From contig NZ_BATM01000009.1 in assembly GCF_000467185.1 (NCBI RefSeq), positions 40,941-104,940 of the forward strand: a stretch of 64,000 nucleotides of DNA, in the 5' to 3' direction. Both the position numbers and the translations under genes were made by a program. Below the pieces are notes generated by a model. The model did not search any database and was not told the DNA's origin. It saw only the letters and a program-made list of their open reading frames with translations. Position 1 is the stretch's first letter. Each line of letters starts with the position of its first letter. Origin of the DNA: Vibrio ezurae NBRC 102218 (lineage in GTDB: Bacteria; Pseudomonadota; Gammaproteobacteria; Enterobacterales; Vibrionaceae). This document shows positions 1 through 8,222 of the stretch, piece by piece.

Positions 1-1023
1 TTACCTGGGATTGTTGAGATCCCCGGAAACATCGTGGGCGGAGTGATCAATGAAGACCTTGGCAACTTAATTAATGCGCCTATTTCGGCAGGGAATCATT
101 TATTAATGGCAGGCTATAGTCGCAGCCATGAAAGTGACGCCGATCGATTAGGGATCGATTTAGCTGCTAAAGCGGGCTATGAACCGCTGGCGATGAACAG
201 TATTTTACAACGCTTAAATCGTACCGTAGAGATACAAACTAAGAAGGAATCCGAGCGCAGTTACTTTGACTCTCATCCATATACGCCAGATCGAGTGGCT
301 GATGTGAATAAAGAAGCGAAAAAGCTCACCGTGGCGCAAATTCCGCCGATTCATAAAGATTTTGTGTCGCAAGTTGATGGATTGTTGGTAGGGCAAAACC
401 CCAGCAAAGGAATATTCCGCGAGCAACTTTTCTTACAACCAGAACTCAAGTTTGCGATTGATTTTCCAGAGCAGTGGGTAACGTTAAATCAAGCATCCGT
501 TGTCGCAGCAGTGGACAAGACGCAAGATGCTGCGGTGGTATTAAGTCTTGCCTCGAATGAGTTTAGCGCGAAAGAACATGCGATACGTTTTCAAAATGAG
601 TTACAGCGACGCTATAAAATGGACCTTAGCCTTGATGAGCAACCTTTAGGCTGGGGGAAATCCATCTATAGCATTACGTTGAGTAATGAAAAGAAAGATC
701 AGAAAAGTTATATGACGAGAGGTTGGATCAATTTAGGTGTTGATACCTATCAGATAGTCACGATTGCCAGCGAGGAAAAGAAAGCAGTGGCTGACGCCAG
801 TGCACACTCGTTTCGCCCAATGACTGAGCAAGAACGTTCGTCCATCACGCAACTGGAGCTCAAAGTTGTTCAAGCCACAGAAGGTGAAACTTTAGCTGCA
901 TTACTGGCTGATAATCACAGCCAGCGATCTTTGGAGTTACTCGCAGTAATGAACGCTCTGGATGAAAATCAGCGTTTAACGAATAATGAAAAAGTCAAAG
1001 TGGTGGTCGAAGCGCCTTATTAA
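1..1023 (+). CDS. M48-family zinc metalloprotease, 5'-truncated by the window edge
   Basis: The frame is open from base 1, so the gene starts before the window; the in-frame GTG at 34 is not a real start. The fragment encodes about 340 residues. The upstream HEXXH zinc helix is missing with the 5' end, but the downstream M48 motif is present: HESDADRLGID near base 128, where the Glu would be the third zinc ligand. A central region of unknown fold follows, then a C-terminal stretch (bases about 860-1020) with the GETLAALL...LNAL-like spacing seen in LysM-like tails of periplasmic M48 proteases of the BepA/YfgC type. From the family, a periplasmic or membrane-anchored protease in envelope quality control is expected. 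It converges with the DUF2955 gene. Confidence 0.85.
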   Translation, partial: LPGIVEIPGNIVGGVINEDLGNLINAPISAGNHLLMAGYSRSHESDADRLGIDLAAKAGYEPLAMNSILQRLNRTVEIQTKKESERSYFDSHPYTPDRVADVNKEAKKLTVAQIPPIHKDFVSQVDGLLVGQNPSKGIFREQLFLQPELKFAIDFPEQWVTLNQASVVAAVDKTQDAAVVLSLASNEFSAKEHAIRFQNELQRRYKMDLSLDEQPLGWGKSIYSITLSNEKKDQKSYMTRGWINLGVDTYQIVTIASEEKKAVADASAHSFRPMTEQERSSITQLELKVVQATEGETLAALLADNHSQRSLELLAVMNALDENQRLTNNEKVKVVVEAPY

Positions 1024-1060
1024 CCGTGACCTTTTAGCTTTGCAGTAAAATCTTATGCAG

Positions 1061-1099
1061 AGCGCCGCCACACAATCCAGTGAAGTGTGTGGCGGCGCT
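1061..1099. terminator. Perfect 14-bp inverted repeat between convergent genes
   Basis: The arms at 1061-1074 and 1086-1099 are perfectly complementary and GC-rich, with an 11-base loop. It lies just after the M48 stop and just before the DUF2955 stop, so it probably stops transcription in both directions. Neither side has a classic run of T, so intrinsic termination is inferred from position and stem strength only. Confidence 0.5.
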
Positions 1100-1113
1100 C
1101 AGGCGGATATTGA

Positions 1114-2142
1114 TTACTTTTTGCCTACGCCCAAATTGTCTAACATTCGCAGCGCCACCACGATATATAAGATGGCCAGAGAGATGAATAAAATTCTCGA
1201 CACCAATGCACTCATGAAATCGGAATCGGCGCCCATGTTACCGTTGATCAATACAATAATGCAGGTCATCGCTGAGCCATAATATTGACCATTCGGGTTT
1301 GATGAGAAAATATTCATTCCCATAAACAACGCAATCCCAAACATCAATAATATGAAAAAGACAAACAGCGGTACTCCGACTAGCGCCCAATAAAACCCTA
1401 AGGCGACGAGCCCACCTAACACTGTTGAAATTAAAGAATTTCTTCCTGCCTCTTTTCCCGCACTGAGCTCTGGCTTCATGGTGAACAAGGCTGCAAATAC
1501 CATAGTTAACAGTAGATCCGTGCGAGCAAAAGAGATGCAAAAAGCCACAATGGGAAATGCTACTAAGGTGCTTTTTAATGCCAATGTAGCCGCAATGGGC
1601 ACATAGGTATTATGAAAAACTGCCGCAGGAGGGAAGGGGGCTTTTTGTGTGTCGGGCACTAAATAATACATGGCGAAGGTAAATAAAATTGCCGCCCAAG
1701 CCGAAGCAACAAAACCCAGAGAAAATCCAATGGCGAGTCCCTCTGACATATTGCTAAGCATCGGCAGTATCAACATGGACAACATCATCATTAACGTGAG
1801 CCAAAATGAGCCACCACGATTGAGGTAGTAATAAATATAAAACAGTGCCACAAACAGCAGTAGTAAGAAAATCAGCGGAAAATTGATTAATAGCACTGAA
1901 AAAATTAAGCCAAAACAAAACCCTTTTAAAGTATTCAATAAAGCTGTGAAAAGCGCGCTCGGTGTCATTTGCGGTAGAGGCATAGACAGCAATAGAGTCG
2001 TAAATATCGGGAATAAAAATGCCAACGGCCAGTTAAATGTATAAGCGATGGTCGCTGAAGCGGCAACCCCTATAGCAAAGCGCAATTGCCGCACCATCGC
2101 TGGGTTTTGTTTTAAGGTCATTAATGCGCGGCTAGTAAACAT
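1114..2142 (-). CDS. DUF2955 / FUSC-superfamily inner-membrane efflux subunit
   Basis: A 342-residue, very hydrophobic protein with two blocks of membrane segments (about residues 19-165 and 185-335), which is the FUSC/aromatic-acid-exporter plan. The pattern matches DUF2955 proteins, which pair with HlyD-type adaptors as in the AaeAB and YibH-type systems. Its first codon overlaps the end of the HlyD gene by 11 bases, so the two are translationally coupled; no Shine-Dalgarno is seen, and an in-frame Met at residue 8 is an alternative start. The substrate is unknown; export of small aromatic or weak-acid compounds is a guess from the family. Confidence 0.85.
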   Translation of the reverse strand: MFTSRALMTLKQNPAMVRQLRFAIGVAASATIAYTFNWPLAFLFPIFTTLLLSMPLPQMTPSALFTALLNTLKGFCFGLIFSVLLINFPLIFLLLLFVALFYIYYYLNRGGSFWLTLMMMLSMLILPMLSNMSEGLAIGFSLGFVASAWAAILFTFAMYYLVPDTQKAPFPPAAVFHNTYVPIAATLALKSTLVAFPIVAFCISFARTDLLLTMVFAALFTMKPELSAGKEAGRNSLISTVLGGLVALGFYWALVGVPLFVFFILLMFGIALFMGMNIFSSNPNGQYYGSAMTCIIVLINGNMGADSDFMSALVSRILFISLAILYIVVALRMLDNLGVGKK

Positions 2143-3310
2143 AAGACAGCCAACTGATCAGGTTGATATAGCCTTTGGCGATCGCGTTTAATAACAGGTT
2201 ATCACTGGTATAAAACTGCACATCGGCTTGCCCACCGATGCGTCGTAATCCCTGAGGGATTTCTTCATCAAAGGAGACAGTCACAGGGAAACGTTGTGGA
2301 TCTCTAAGCCAACCAGAAGTGGACTTTACGGAGACTAATCCACCGATGGCATCACTTGAACCACTGGCGACGGCAAATCCGATACTGCGCACACTGCCTT
2401 TGTAGATCTTTCCTGGGGTGATATCGAGCGAGATATCGACAGGGTCGCCAATGCGTAAATTGGCGAGGTTGTTCTCTTTTAAGTTCGCTTCAATCCAGAT
2501 GTCGTCAGCATCAACAAAGGTCATGATGGGGGAGCCAGTATTGGCATAGTGCCCAACATCGACTTGTAAATTGGTAATGCCACCTGTTGTGGGAGCAAAC
2601 ACTTCGGTGCGGCTGAGATCAAGCTGAGCTTGCCTTAATTTAGCCATCGCCGTTCTCACTCTTGGGTTTGCTTCTCCTTCAGCCCCCAGTGATTGCTTGG
2701 CTTTTTCAAGATTCGCTTCTGCAATGCGTAATTGTGCTTTTGCTTGTTTGATGGCCGCGCGTGCTTTATCGCCATCGGATTTTGAATAGAGTTTGCGCTG
2801 CTCTAACTCAAATACGCGGGCACTTTGGACATTCACATGCTCTAGGTTAGTCTGAGCTTCGACTAAACTGGCTTGAGCGGTCACCACATTTGCCATACCT
2901 GCGCCAATTTCTTGTCCAGCTATTTCTACCTCAGATTGAGCCAGTTCTACGTTGAGTTCAAAGTCAGAAGGGTCGATTTTAAATAATGGAGTGCCTCTTT
3001 GAACAATTTGGTCTTGAGTGACGTTTACTTCTAATATTCTGCCAGAGACTTGCGGCGCGATTGGAACCACATACGCTTGTACCCGAGCTTGATCTGTCCA
3101 TGGCGTATGTCTATCGGCAAACAAATACCAAGTGAAGAGTACAGCAACAACAATAAAAACATTGCGAGTGAGTTTTTTGACAGGATCGGCAGGCTCGCTA
3201 TTGGTGGGCCTCCCCGAATCCTTTTGGTTTTCGTCAGCGTTGTTGTCTGCTGACTCAACACTGATGTCGGTTTGGTCTGCGTTGTCTGTATCCGTTTTTT
3301 GCTCAGTCAT
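2132..3310 (-). CDS. HlyD-family membrane-fusion adaptor of an efflux pump
   Basis: 392 residues. A charged, Asp/Asn/Glu-rich cytoplasmic tail (1-48) precedes one membrane anchor (about 50-65). A biotinyl-lipoyl-like half motif follows (about 81-113, with APQVSGRILEV), then a long alpha-helical hairpin rich in Ala, Gln and Glu (about 120-230), and the second lipoyl half and beta-barrel domain. This is the EmrA/AaeA/YibH architecture. The start has a good GAGGT ribosome site. It is followed at once by the DUF2955 subunit, which should be the transporter; an outer-membrane TolC partner is not in the window. The DUF481 gene lies 78 bases upstream on the same strand and may belong to the same transcript. 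Confidence 0.9.
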   Translation of the reverse strand: MTEQKTDTDNADQTDISVESADNNADENQKDSGRPTNSEPADPVKKLTRNVFIVVAVLFTWYLFADRHTPWTDQARVQAYVVPIAPQVSGRILEVNVTQDQIVQRGTPLFKIDPSDFELNVELAQSEVEIAGQEIGAGMANVVTAQASLVEAQTNLEHVNVQSARVFELEQRKLYSKSDGDKARAAIKQAKAQLRIAEANLEKAKQSLGAEGEANPRVRTAMAKLRQAQLDLSRTEVFAPTTGGITNLQVDVGHYANTGSPIMTFVDADDIWIEANLKENNLANLRIGDPVDISLDITPGKIYKGSVRSIGFAVASGSSDAIGGLVSVKSTSGWLRDPQRFPVTVSFDEEIPQGLRRIGGQADVQFYTSDNLLLNAIAKGYINLISWLSYVY

Positions 3311-3388
3311 GTCTACCTCATTAATCCATTTTAGGTCGATTAATTAATGTCAATTTGCGCCGTTGATTCACAAGGCAAATCACGTAAG

Positions 3389-4618
3389 TTAAAATTCATA
3401 TTCAATGCCAACGGTAAATAACACATCGGTGCTTTGTGGCTGAATGCCATCTTCGTTAGCGATGGGGTTGGCGGTGTTGTTGATGACGGTGATGAGAGCA
3501 AGGTCAAAGTCGTTGATAAGTTCAATATCAAAGCCCGATTCAATACGTTGGATAAATTGCCCACTTTGTTTATTGACCACTTTTGCATCGTAGATAAATA
3601 CGTATTCGATATCGGAGGTGATGTCGTATTCAAAATCCAAGCCAAAGGCTAAGGCAGGAGAGAGGACATTTTGTTCTTCTCCAGGTTCCACGTTGATAAA
3701 TTGTGTTCTTTGAATGCTTGGCCCCATGTACACATTAAGATCCATACCTTTAATGTCGATAACCTCATAGCCTGCTGCAACCCCAAGCGAGGTTTGATAT
3801 TTGATGTTGCGAAATTCGTCTAACACCAAATCGTAGCTCGGCAAGGTAAAGTAGAGTTTATGCGAATAAAAATAGTCGTATTTAGCGGTAAACCTATGAT
3901 TATCTTCGGTCGTGATAGTTTGATCGGTATTGCCATCCCGGACCTCTTCATAGATCCCACGATAGGTCACATGAAAACGCCCTGTGGTGATTAAATAACG
4001 AAGGTCAGTACTTGCGTAGTAATCAAAGCTTTCAGTGTTTCCCGATTTAAAATTGAGCCCGGCGCTGATTTCACCTGTCCAAAGGCTGCGGCCACTTTTT
4101 AGTGAAGGCGTAATAGAGAGAATGTGCTCTCTAGGGTAAGTGATGGCGGTTTGTTCTCTAACATAAACGTATTTTTCATCAATAATGATATGCCCTTCGA
4201 TAATAGAGCCGTTGAGAAAGCGCACTTGCATAATGTCTTTAGTGCGTAATTCTTTTATATCCGACATCTTGATTTTATGAATGCCAACTTCATCGCTATC
4301 AAATTCCACGCGTTCGTCATACATGGCAATGATGTCACCGCCAAGGACTTCACCTTTGTGCACGATAATCCAATCAAAATTTGTCGAATCGATGGGGATC
4401 TCGACTGACCACCGAGCGCGACTTGTGTTCGAGTTAGAAGCAGTGTCTAGATTTGTCGGGCTTATATCGACCTCTGAGTGGGGCGCTACTGAAAGGGTCA
4501 CAGGCAATTCGTGTGCGGGTAACGATGGCATAGCCCGTCGCGTCTCAGCTTGACCAGGTAAAGCCAAAACAGCACTCATCATGAAAACCAATATCCAATG
4601 TGAAGTTTTTATCATCAT
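3389..4618 (-). CDS. DUF481-family outer-membrane beta-barrel protein
   Basis: 409 residues from the ATG at 4618, which has AAGGA about nine bases upstream and opens a clear signal peptide (residues about 3-25, ending GQAE); the frame extends further upstream but without a signal or ribosome site. The N-terminal half has a small beta domain (WIIVHKGEVLGGDI...VRFLNGSIIEG), as in DUF481 proteins that begin with an SH3-like repeat. The C-terminal half (about 165-409) alternates polar and aromatic residues in predicted barrel strands and ends in the typical outer-membrane GIEYEF. E. coli YdiY is a family member of unknown role. It precedes the HlyD/DUF2955 genes on the same strand, so a link to efflux is possible but unproven. 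Confidence 0.85.
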   Translation of the reverse strand: MMIKTSHWILVFMMSAVLALPGQAETRRAMPSLPAHELPVTLSVAPHSEVDISPTNLDTASNSNTSRARWSVEIPIDSTNFDWIIVHKGEVLGGDIIAMYDERVEFDSDEVGIHKIKMSDIKELRTKDIMQVRFLNGSIIEGHIIIDEKYVYVREQTAITYPREHILSITPSLKSGRSLWTGEISAGLNFKSGNTESFDYYASTDLRYLITTGRFHVTYRGIYEEVRDGNTDQTITTEDNHRFTAKYDYFYSHKLYFTLPSYDLVLDEFRNIKYQTSLGVAAGYEVIDIKGMDLNVYMGPSIQRTQFINVEPGEEQNVLSPALAFGLDFEYDITSDIEYVFIYDAKVVNKQSGQFIQRIESGFDIELINDFDLALITVINNTANPIANEDGIQPQSTDVLFTVGIEYEF

Positions 4619-4906
4619 CCAAACAAATCCTTTTGCTCCATTAAAAAGTAGTCTGTTTTTCGTTAAAAAACAGTGGCTTTGAGATAAATTTGTAAAAATA
4701 ATGACGACATAACTCAGATATGGGGCCGGCGTTAGACGAATGTGCATTAGGGGAGACAACTGAACGAAAAAGGTCAGTTATGCAAAGTGATTGGTATGGC
4801 GATTGGAGTTGCCGATTAATGAAATAGAGAAAAACAATTTAGTAATTTTATAAATATGGTCGACACTTAGAGCATAGCGTGGCATTTCACTGTTAAGGAG
4901 TACAGT

Positions 4907-5323
4907 ATGCAACCATTAAAAGTTAGAGATTACATGGACCATCAATCGGTGACCTTTACCCCCGATATGTCGTTGTCTGTGGCATTGAAAAAAGTATTAA
5001 ACTCTCCACACTTGGGGGGGCCAGTTATTGATGAGAATGAGCAAGTTGTTGGCTTTTTATCGGAGCAGGATTTATTAGAAAAGCTGATTAAGGTCAGTTA
5101 TCACTGTCAAGATACTCATATTGTGAGTGATTGTATGTATAAAGACGTGCTGTCAGTGAGTCCAGATACATCCATCATTGCGCTGGCTGATATGATGAAG
5201 GTGGGAAAACCGAAAGTATATCCTGTTATTGATAATGGGAAGCTGGTGGGCATTATTTCACGAAGTGATATTTTGCGGGCCGTTGGGGCCTCTATCGATG
5301 CGTGTTTTAAGAATCCCATTTAG
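4907..5323 (+). CDS. Stand-alone CBS-pair protein
   Basis: 138 residues made almost wholly of two CBS motifs: about 7-60 (VRDYMDHQSVTFTPDMSL ... VGFLSEQDLL) and about 75-126 (CMYKDVLSVSPDTSI ... VGIISRSDIL). CBS pairs bind adenosine nucleotides (AMP, ATP, SAM) and act as energy or ligand sensors, usually attached to a partner; here no catalytic domain is present, so it probably acts on another protein. An AAGGAG ribosome site lies seven bases before the ATG. The gene is monocistronic, with its own terminator and udp downstream. Confidence 0.9.
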   Translation: MQPLKVRDYMDHQSVTFTPDMSLSVALKKVLNSPHLGGPVIDENEQVVGFLSEQDLLEKLIKVSYHCQDTHIVSDCMYKDVLSVSPDTSIIALADMMKVGKPKVYPVIDNGKLVGIISRSDILRAVGASIDACFKNPI

Positions 5324-5352
5324 CCTGTGTTGACGACCCTGTAATGCCTGTT

Positions 5353-5379
5353 AGCCTCGACGTGTTCGGGGCTTTTATT
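5353..5379 (+). terminator. Rho-independent terminator of the CBS gene
   Basis: Seven-pair stem (5353-5359 with 5367-5373, one G-T pair), a seven-base loop, followed by TTTTATTT. Confidence 0.75.
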
Positions 5380-5543
5380 TACAAAGAGTTTACTGCTTGA
5401 AAAGAACGTCTTGTTCTCAAACACGTTACCTAGATCATTTCTACTGACTTCATTATCGTGATGAGGATAAACTCAGTTGATGACGATATAATGTGATGGC
5501 AATCGTTTAACCTTGAAATCAACTGATATTTCAGACTAAAACC

Positions 5544-5602
5544 TGTGAATTGACTCACGATAGTAAGGAGTGAGTTTATTTACAGTGAAATGAACCTATA
5601 CT
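5544..5602 (+). promoter_or_regulatory. CRP box and promoter of udp
   Basis: TGTGA-N6-TCACG at 5544-5559 matches the CRP consensus at nine of ten arm positions. A TACAGT at 5581-5586 sits exactly where a -10 would be if the box is centred at -41.5 (class II activation); a better -10 sequence, TATACT, lies at 5597-5602. In E. coli udp is activated by CRP and repressed by CytR; a CytR site cannot be called here. Confidence 0.6.
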
Positions 5603-5628
5603 GTGACGGCAATTAGAAGGATATTTTC

Positions 5629-6399
5629 ATGGCAACTGAACAAAACGTATTTCACCTTGGCGTAAATAAGAGCGATTTACAGGGCGCAACTCTGGCTATT
5701 ATCCCTGGTGACCCTGATCGCGTGAAGCGTATTGCTGAAGGTATGCAAAATCCTCAATTTCTTGCTAGCCATCGTGAATACACTGTGTATTTGTCAGAGT
5801 TAGCAGGGAAAAAAGTCGTGGTTTGTTCAACAGGGATCGGTGGTCCTTCGACTTCTATTGCTGTGGAAGAATTAGCGCAATTGGGCGTCGATACTTTTTT
5901 ACGAGTGGGGACGACAGGGGCGATTCAGCCGGATGTGAATGTGGGAGACATGATTGTTACCACTGCATCGGTACGTTTAGACGGGGCGAGCCTACACTTT
6001 GCACCCATGGAGTTTCCTGCGGTCTCTGATTTTAATATTGCGTTGGCGATGAAAGACGCAGCCATCAGTGAAAAGGCGACAGTGCATACTGGCGTGACAG
6101 CATCCAGCGACACATTTTATCCGGGACAAGAGCGTTACGATACGTTCAGTGGTCGCGTTGTGAAACGATTCCAAGGTTCTATGCAAGAGTGGCAAGAGAT
6201 GGGTGTGCTCAATTTTGAAATGGAATCGGCAACTCTGCTCACCATGTGTGCCTGCTCAGGCTTACGAGCGGGCTGTGTTGCAGGGGTGATTATTAATCGC
6301 ACTCAGCAAGAGATCCCAGATCAAAGTAAAATGAAAGAAATTGAAGCTCTGTCTATTCGCACCGTTATTGAAGCGGCGCGACGCGTGTTAAGTGACTAG
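5629..6399 (+). CDS. udp: Uridine phosphorylase
   Basis: 256 residues, close to the 253 of E. coli Udp. It cleaves uridine with phosphate to uracil and ribose-1-phosphate in the cytosolic pyrimidine salvage pathway. Motifs of the PNP/UDP family are in order: GDPDRV (27-32, phosphate site), [14 protein letters not shown] (69-82, family signature), RVGTTG (92-97) and FEMES (196-200, ribose and base contacts). An AGAAGG ribosome site precedes the ATG. It is expressed alone from a promoter with a CRP box, consistent with carbon-source control, and ends at a terminator shared with the convergent CARF gene. Confidence 0.95.
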   Translation: MATEQNVFHLGVNKSDLQGATLAIIPGDPDRVKRIAEGMQNPQFLASHREYTVYLSELAGKKVVVCSTGIGGPSTSIAVEELAQLGVDTFLRVGTTGAIQPDVNVGDMIVTTASVRLDGASLHFAPMEFPAVSDFNIALAMKDAAISEKATVHTGVTASSDTFYPGQERYDTFSGRVVKRFQGSMQEWQEMGVLNFEMESATLLTMCACSGLRAGCVAGVIINRTQQEIPDQSKMKEIEALSIRTVIEAARRVLSD

Positions 6400-6437
6400 T
6401 CACGCATGACCCTATTGGCTATCGCGCTTTACTGATT

Positions 6438-6475
6438 AAAAAACCCCAGTTCAACAGTTGAACTGGGGTTTTTAT
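6438..6475. terminator. Bidirectional terminator between udp and the CARF nuclease gene
   Basis: Near-perfect 12-base arms at 6444-6455 and 6457-6468, with A6 on the left and T5 on the right, so it can serve both convergent genes. Confidence 0.85.
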
Positions 6476-6490
6476 TAATATCGATATCAA

Positions 6491-7651
6491 TTAAATAACG
6501 TCGATACCGCCTGCTTGAATTAACCATTCTTTCAAGTGACGTTTCAAATCTTTAAGCTCTTCTGGACCTATTAATCCAAGCCCTAAATCCATTGCGCGGG
6601 TAATGTCGTTGTAACGCAGTGGTCGGAAGCTGACCAACATGGCTCTGGCCTGTAAACCGCCTAATAAGTCACGAAGAGACTCTAATTTGTAGAGAGTATC
6701 ATCGCCATCGTCACGCATACCCTTGGTTTTACACTCAATGATATGAAGCTTATTGTTGACGACCGTAGCAACATCGAGTTCATTGCGCACTTCTTTCTCA
6801 CCGATTTTACGGGTGACTTGGACGTTTAATGAACAATCTTGGATGGTGCTAAGCTCTTTTTCCACAGACTTTATTTGGGTGTGTACGTACGACTCTAGCC
6901 ATTCGCCATTTGAGAAACGACGTGCTTGTTCAGATCGGAACACCAATACGCCATCGGCGTAAGCTGCAAGCTCTGCATCGACTAAGTCTTGCAGCAAAAT
7001 ATTTAACTCGCGATAGCCTTGCTGTTTCTCAGACAGAGCCACATCGAGTTTTTGTTCTTTACGGCAGGTAGTCGCTAGGAAGTTTAATGTCGCAAGGCCT
7101 GGGCCTAATTCTAGTGCGTGGCTAGCCCACTTTTCACAAATTTTCAGTAACGAGCTGTCGATTTTAATTGCTTCGTTAGGATCAGGGAATTGCGCCTGAG
7201 CACCAAAAATAGTCAGATAGTCCGCAATCGTAATGCGGTCTTGAACTTGAACGTCTTGCAGCGTATTTGGATATAACCAACTTAAACGGTCGCTATTTGG
7301 TTCAACCACAAAAATAGGCCATTTGTAACTGCGTACAACTTCATAAACTGAGAGTAAACGGTGGCGAAGTCCACAGCTGGCGTTAAGTTTGATTTCTTCG
7401 CCGGTCACCACAAGGCGCTCAGCTAATTGAGTGATTTCTCTTTTGATTATCGCGGTATCTGAAACATTTGAGATTTCAAAAAATTCACTTTTGATGCCTC
7501 GCATATCGAGTACTATGCTGAGTTTGTCAAACATAGGTTTTTGTGTTGAATCGCCGATAAATATGCTGTGGCGACATGAAGCTCTATCATCGAGTAAAGG
7601 GGTCACGAGTCTGATTGGATCTTTATCGATAATACCAAGTTGAATTGGCAT
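6491..7651 (-). CDS. DUF1887 CARF-nuclease, Card1/Can2-like, stand-alone
   Basis: 386 residues. An N-terminal Rossmann-like CARF domain (about 1-145) is followed by a winged-helix-like middle (about 165-245) and a C-terminal PD-(D/E)XK nuclease core: Glu in GEWLE (249-253), Asp in ELD (291-293), and E306-x-K308 in IIECKTKG. This is the DUF1887 plan of V. cholerae VC1899 (PDB 1XMX, from memory) and of Card1/Can2, which are switched on by cyclic tetra-adenylate made by type III CRISPR complexes. The ligand loop that usually reads like TGGTK is ASCGLRH here (91-97). No CRISPR array or cas gene is visible, so the activator is unknown. AAGGA precedes the ATG. Family confidence is high; the biological role is open. 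Confidence 0.9.
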   Translation of the reverse strand: MPIQLGIIDKDPIRLVTPLLDDRASCRHSIFIGDSTQKPMFDKLSIVLDMRGIKSEFFEISNVSDTAIIKREITQLAERLVVTGEEIKLNASCGLRHRLLSVYEVVRSYKWPIFVVEPNSDRLSWLYPNTLQDVQVQDRITIADYLTIFGAQAQFPDPNEAIKIDSSLLKICEKWASHALELGPGLATLNFLATTCRKEQKLDVALSEKQQGYRELNILLQDLVDAELAAYADGVLVFRSEQARRFSNGEWLESYVHTQIKSVEKELSTIQDCSLNVQVTRKIGEKEVRNELDVATVVNNKLHIIECKTKGMRDDGDDTLYKLESLRDLLGGLQARAMLVSFRPLRYNDITRAMDLGLGLIGPEELKDLKRHLKEWLIQAGGIDVI

Positions 7652-7752
7652 ACAGTGTCCTTCTTGTTCACTTTTAGAGTTCGTAGATACGAATGCGCTA
7701 GATATCTTATCTCTTAAAGATGAGGTGGGCGTCTAAAAATTATGGGTGTTTG

Positions 7753-7766
7753 AACTAATATTAGTT
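7753..7766. promoter_or_regulatory. Perfect 14-bp palindrome between the CARF gene and hinT
   Basis: AACTAATATTAGTT reads the same on both strands and lies in the 220-base divergent promoter region. It looks like an operator, but no regulator is recognised; the region is AT-rich, so chance cannot be excluded. Confidence 0.3.
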
Positions 7767-7871
7767 TTCATTTTTAAAATTACATTCTTTATTTTTCGGT
7801 AATAGGAACATTGCATTTGTGCAGGTCATGATGCAATCTTTAACTATCTATAAAACAGACCAGAGTAAACC

Positions 7872-8222
7872 ATGGCTGAAGAAACAATTTTTAGTAAAAT
7901 CATACGTCAAGAGATAGAAACGGACCTTCTTTATCAAGACGATCTTGTGACGGCATTTCGTGATATCAACCCTCGTGCGCCATCGCACATTCTGATTATT
8001 CCTAATCATGTTATTGCGACGGTGAATGACGCCACCGAAGCGGATGAGCGTGCGCTAGGACGTTTGTTTACTGTTGCGGCTAAGCTGGCGAAAGCAGAAG
8101 GTATTGCCGAAGATGGCTATCGACTGATTGTGAACTGCAATTCTTATGGTGGGCAAGAGGTTTACCATATTCACATGCACCTTGTTGGCGGTAAGCCATT
8201 AGGTCCAATGCTGGTCGATTAA
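7872..8222 (+). CDS. hinT: HIT-family purine nucleoside phosphoramidase HinT
   Basis: 116 residues, the usual length. It hydrolyses AMP-N-linked compounds such as adenosine phosphoramidate and aminoacyl-AMP in the cytosol. The histidine triad HIHMH is at 99-103, with the family elements [16 protein letters not shown] (29-44) and the C-terminal [10 protein letters not shown]. Its stop codon overlaps the start of the next gene by one base (TAATG), so hinT heads a coupled run with three lipoprotein genes, much as E. coli hinT precedes ycfL and lpoB. The ribosome site is weak. Confidence 0.95.
   Translation: MAEETIFSKIIRQEIETDLLYQDDLVTAFRDINPRAPSHILIIPNHVIATVNDATEADERALGRLFTVAAKLAKAEGIAEDGYRLIVNCNSYGGQEVYHIHMHLVGGKPLGPMLVD

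Larger units (their letters stand above)
5324..5628 (+). other. Intergenic region, CBS gene to udp
   Basis: Holds the CBS-gene terminator and, near its end, the CRP-like box and promoter of udp. Nothing further is recognised between about 5380 and 5540. Confidence 0.6.

Noticed and set aside
1055..1282. 75-codon plus-strand frame across the 1061-1099 hairpin
   Set aside because: It lies mainly antisense to the DUF2955 gene and includes the terminator-like stem; a shadow frame.
4619..4759. 47-codon N-terminal extension of the DUF481 protein
   Set aside because: The ATG at 4618 has a ribosome site and opens a signal peptide, which an extension would bury.
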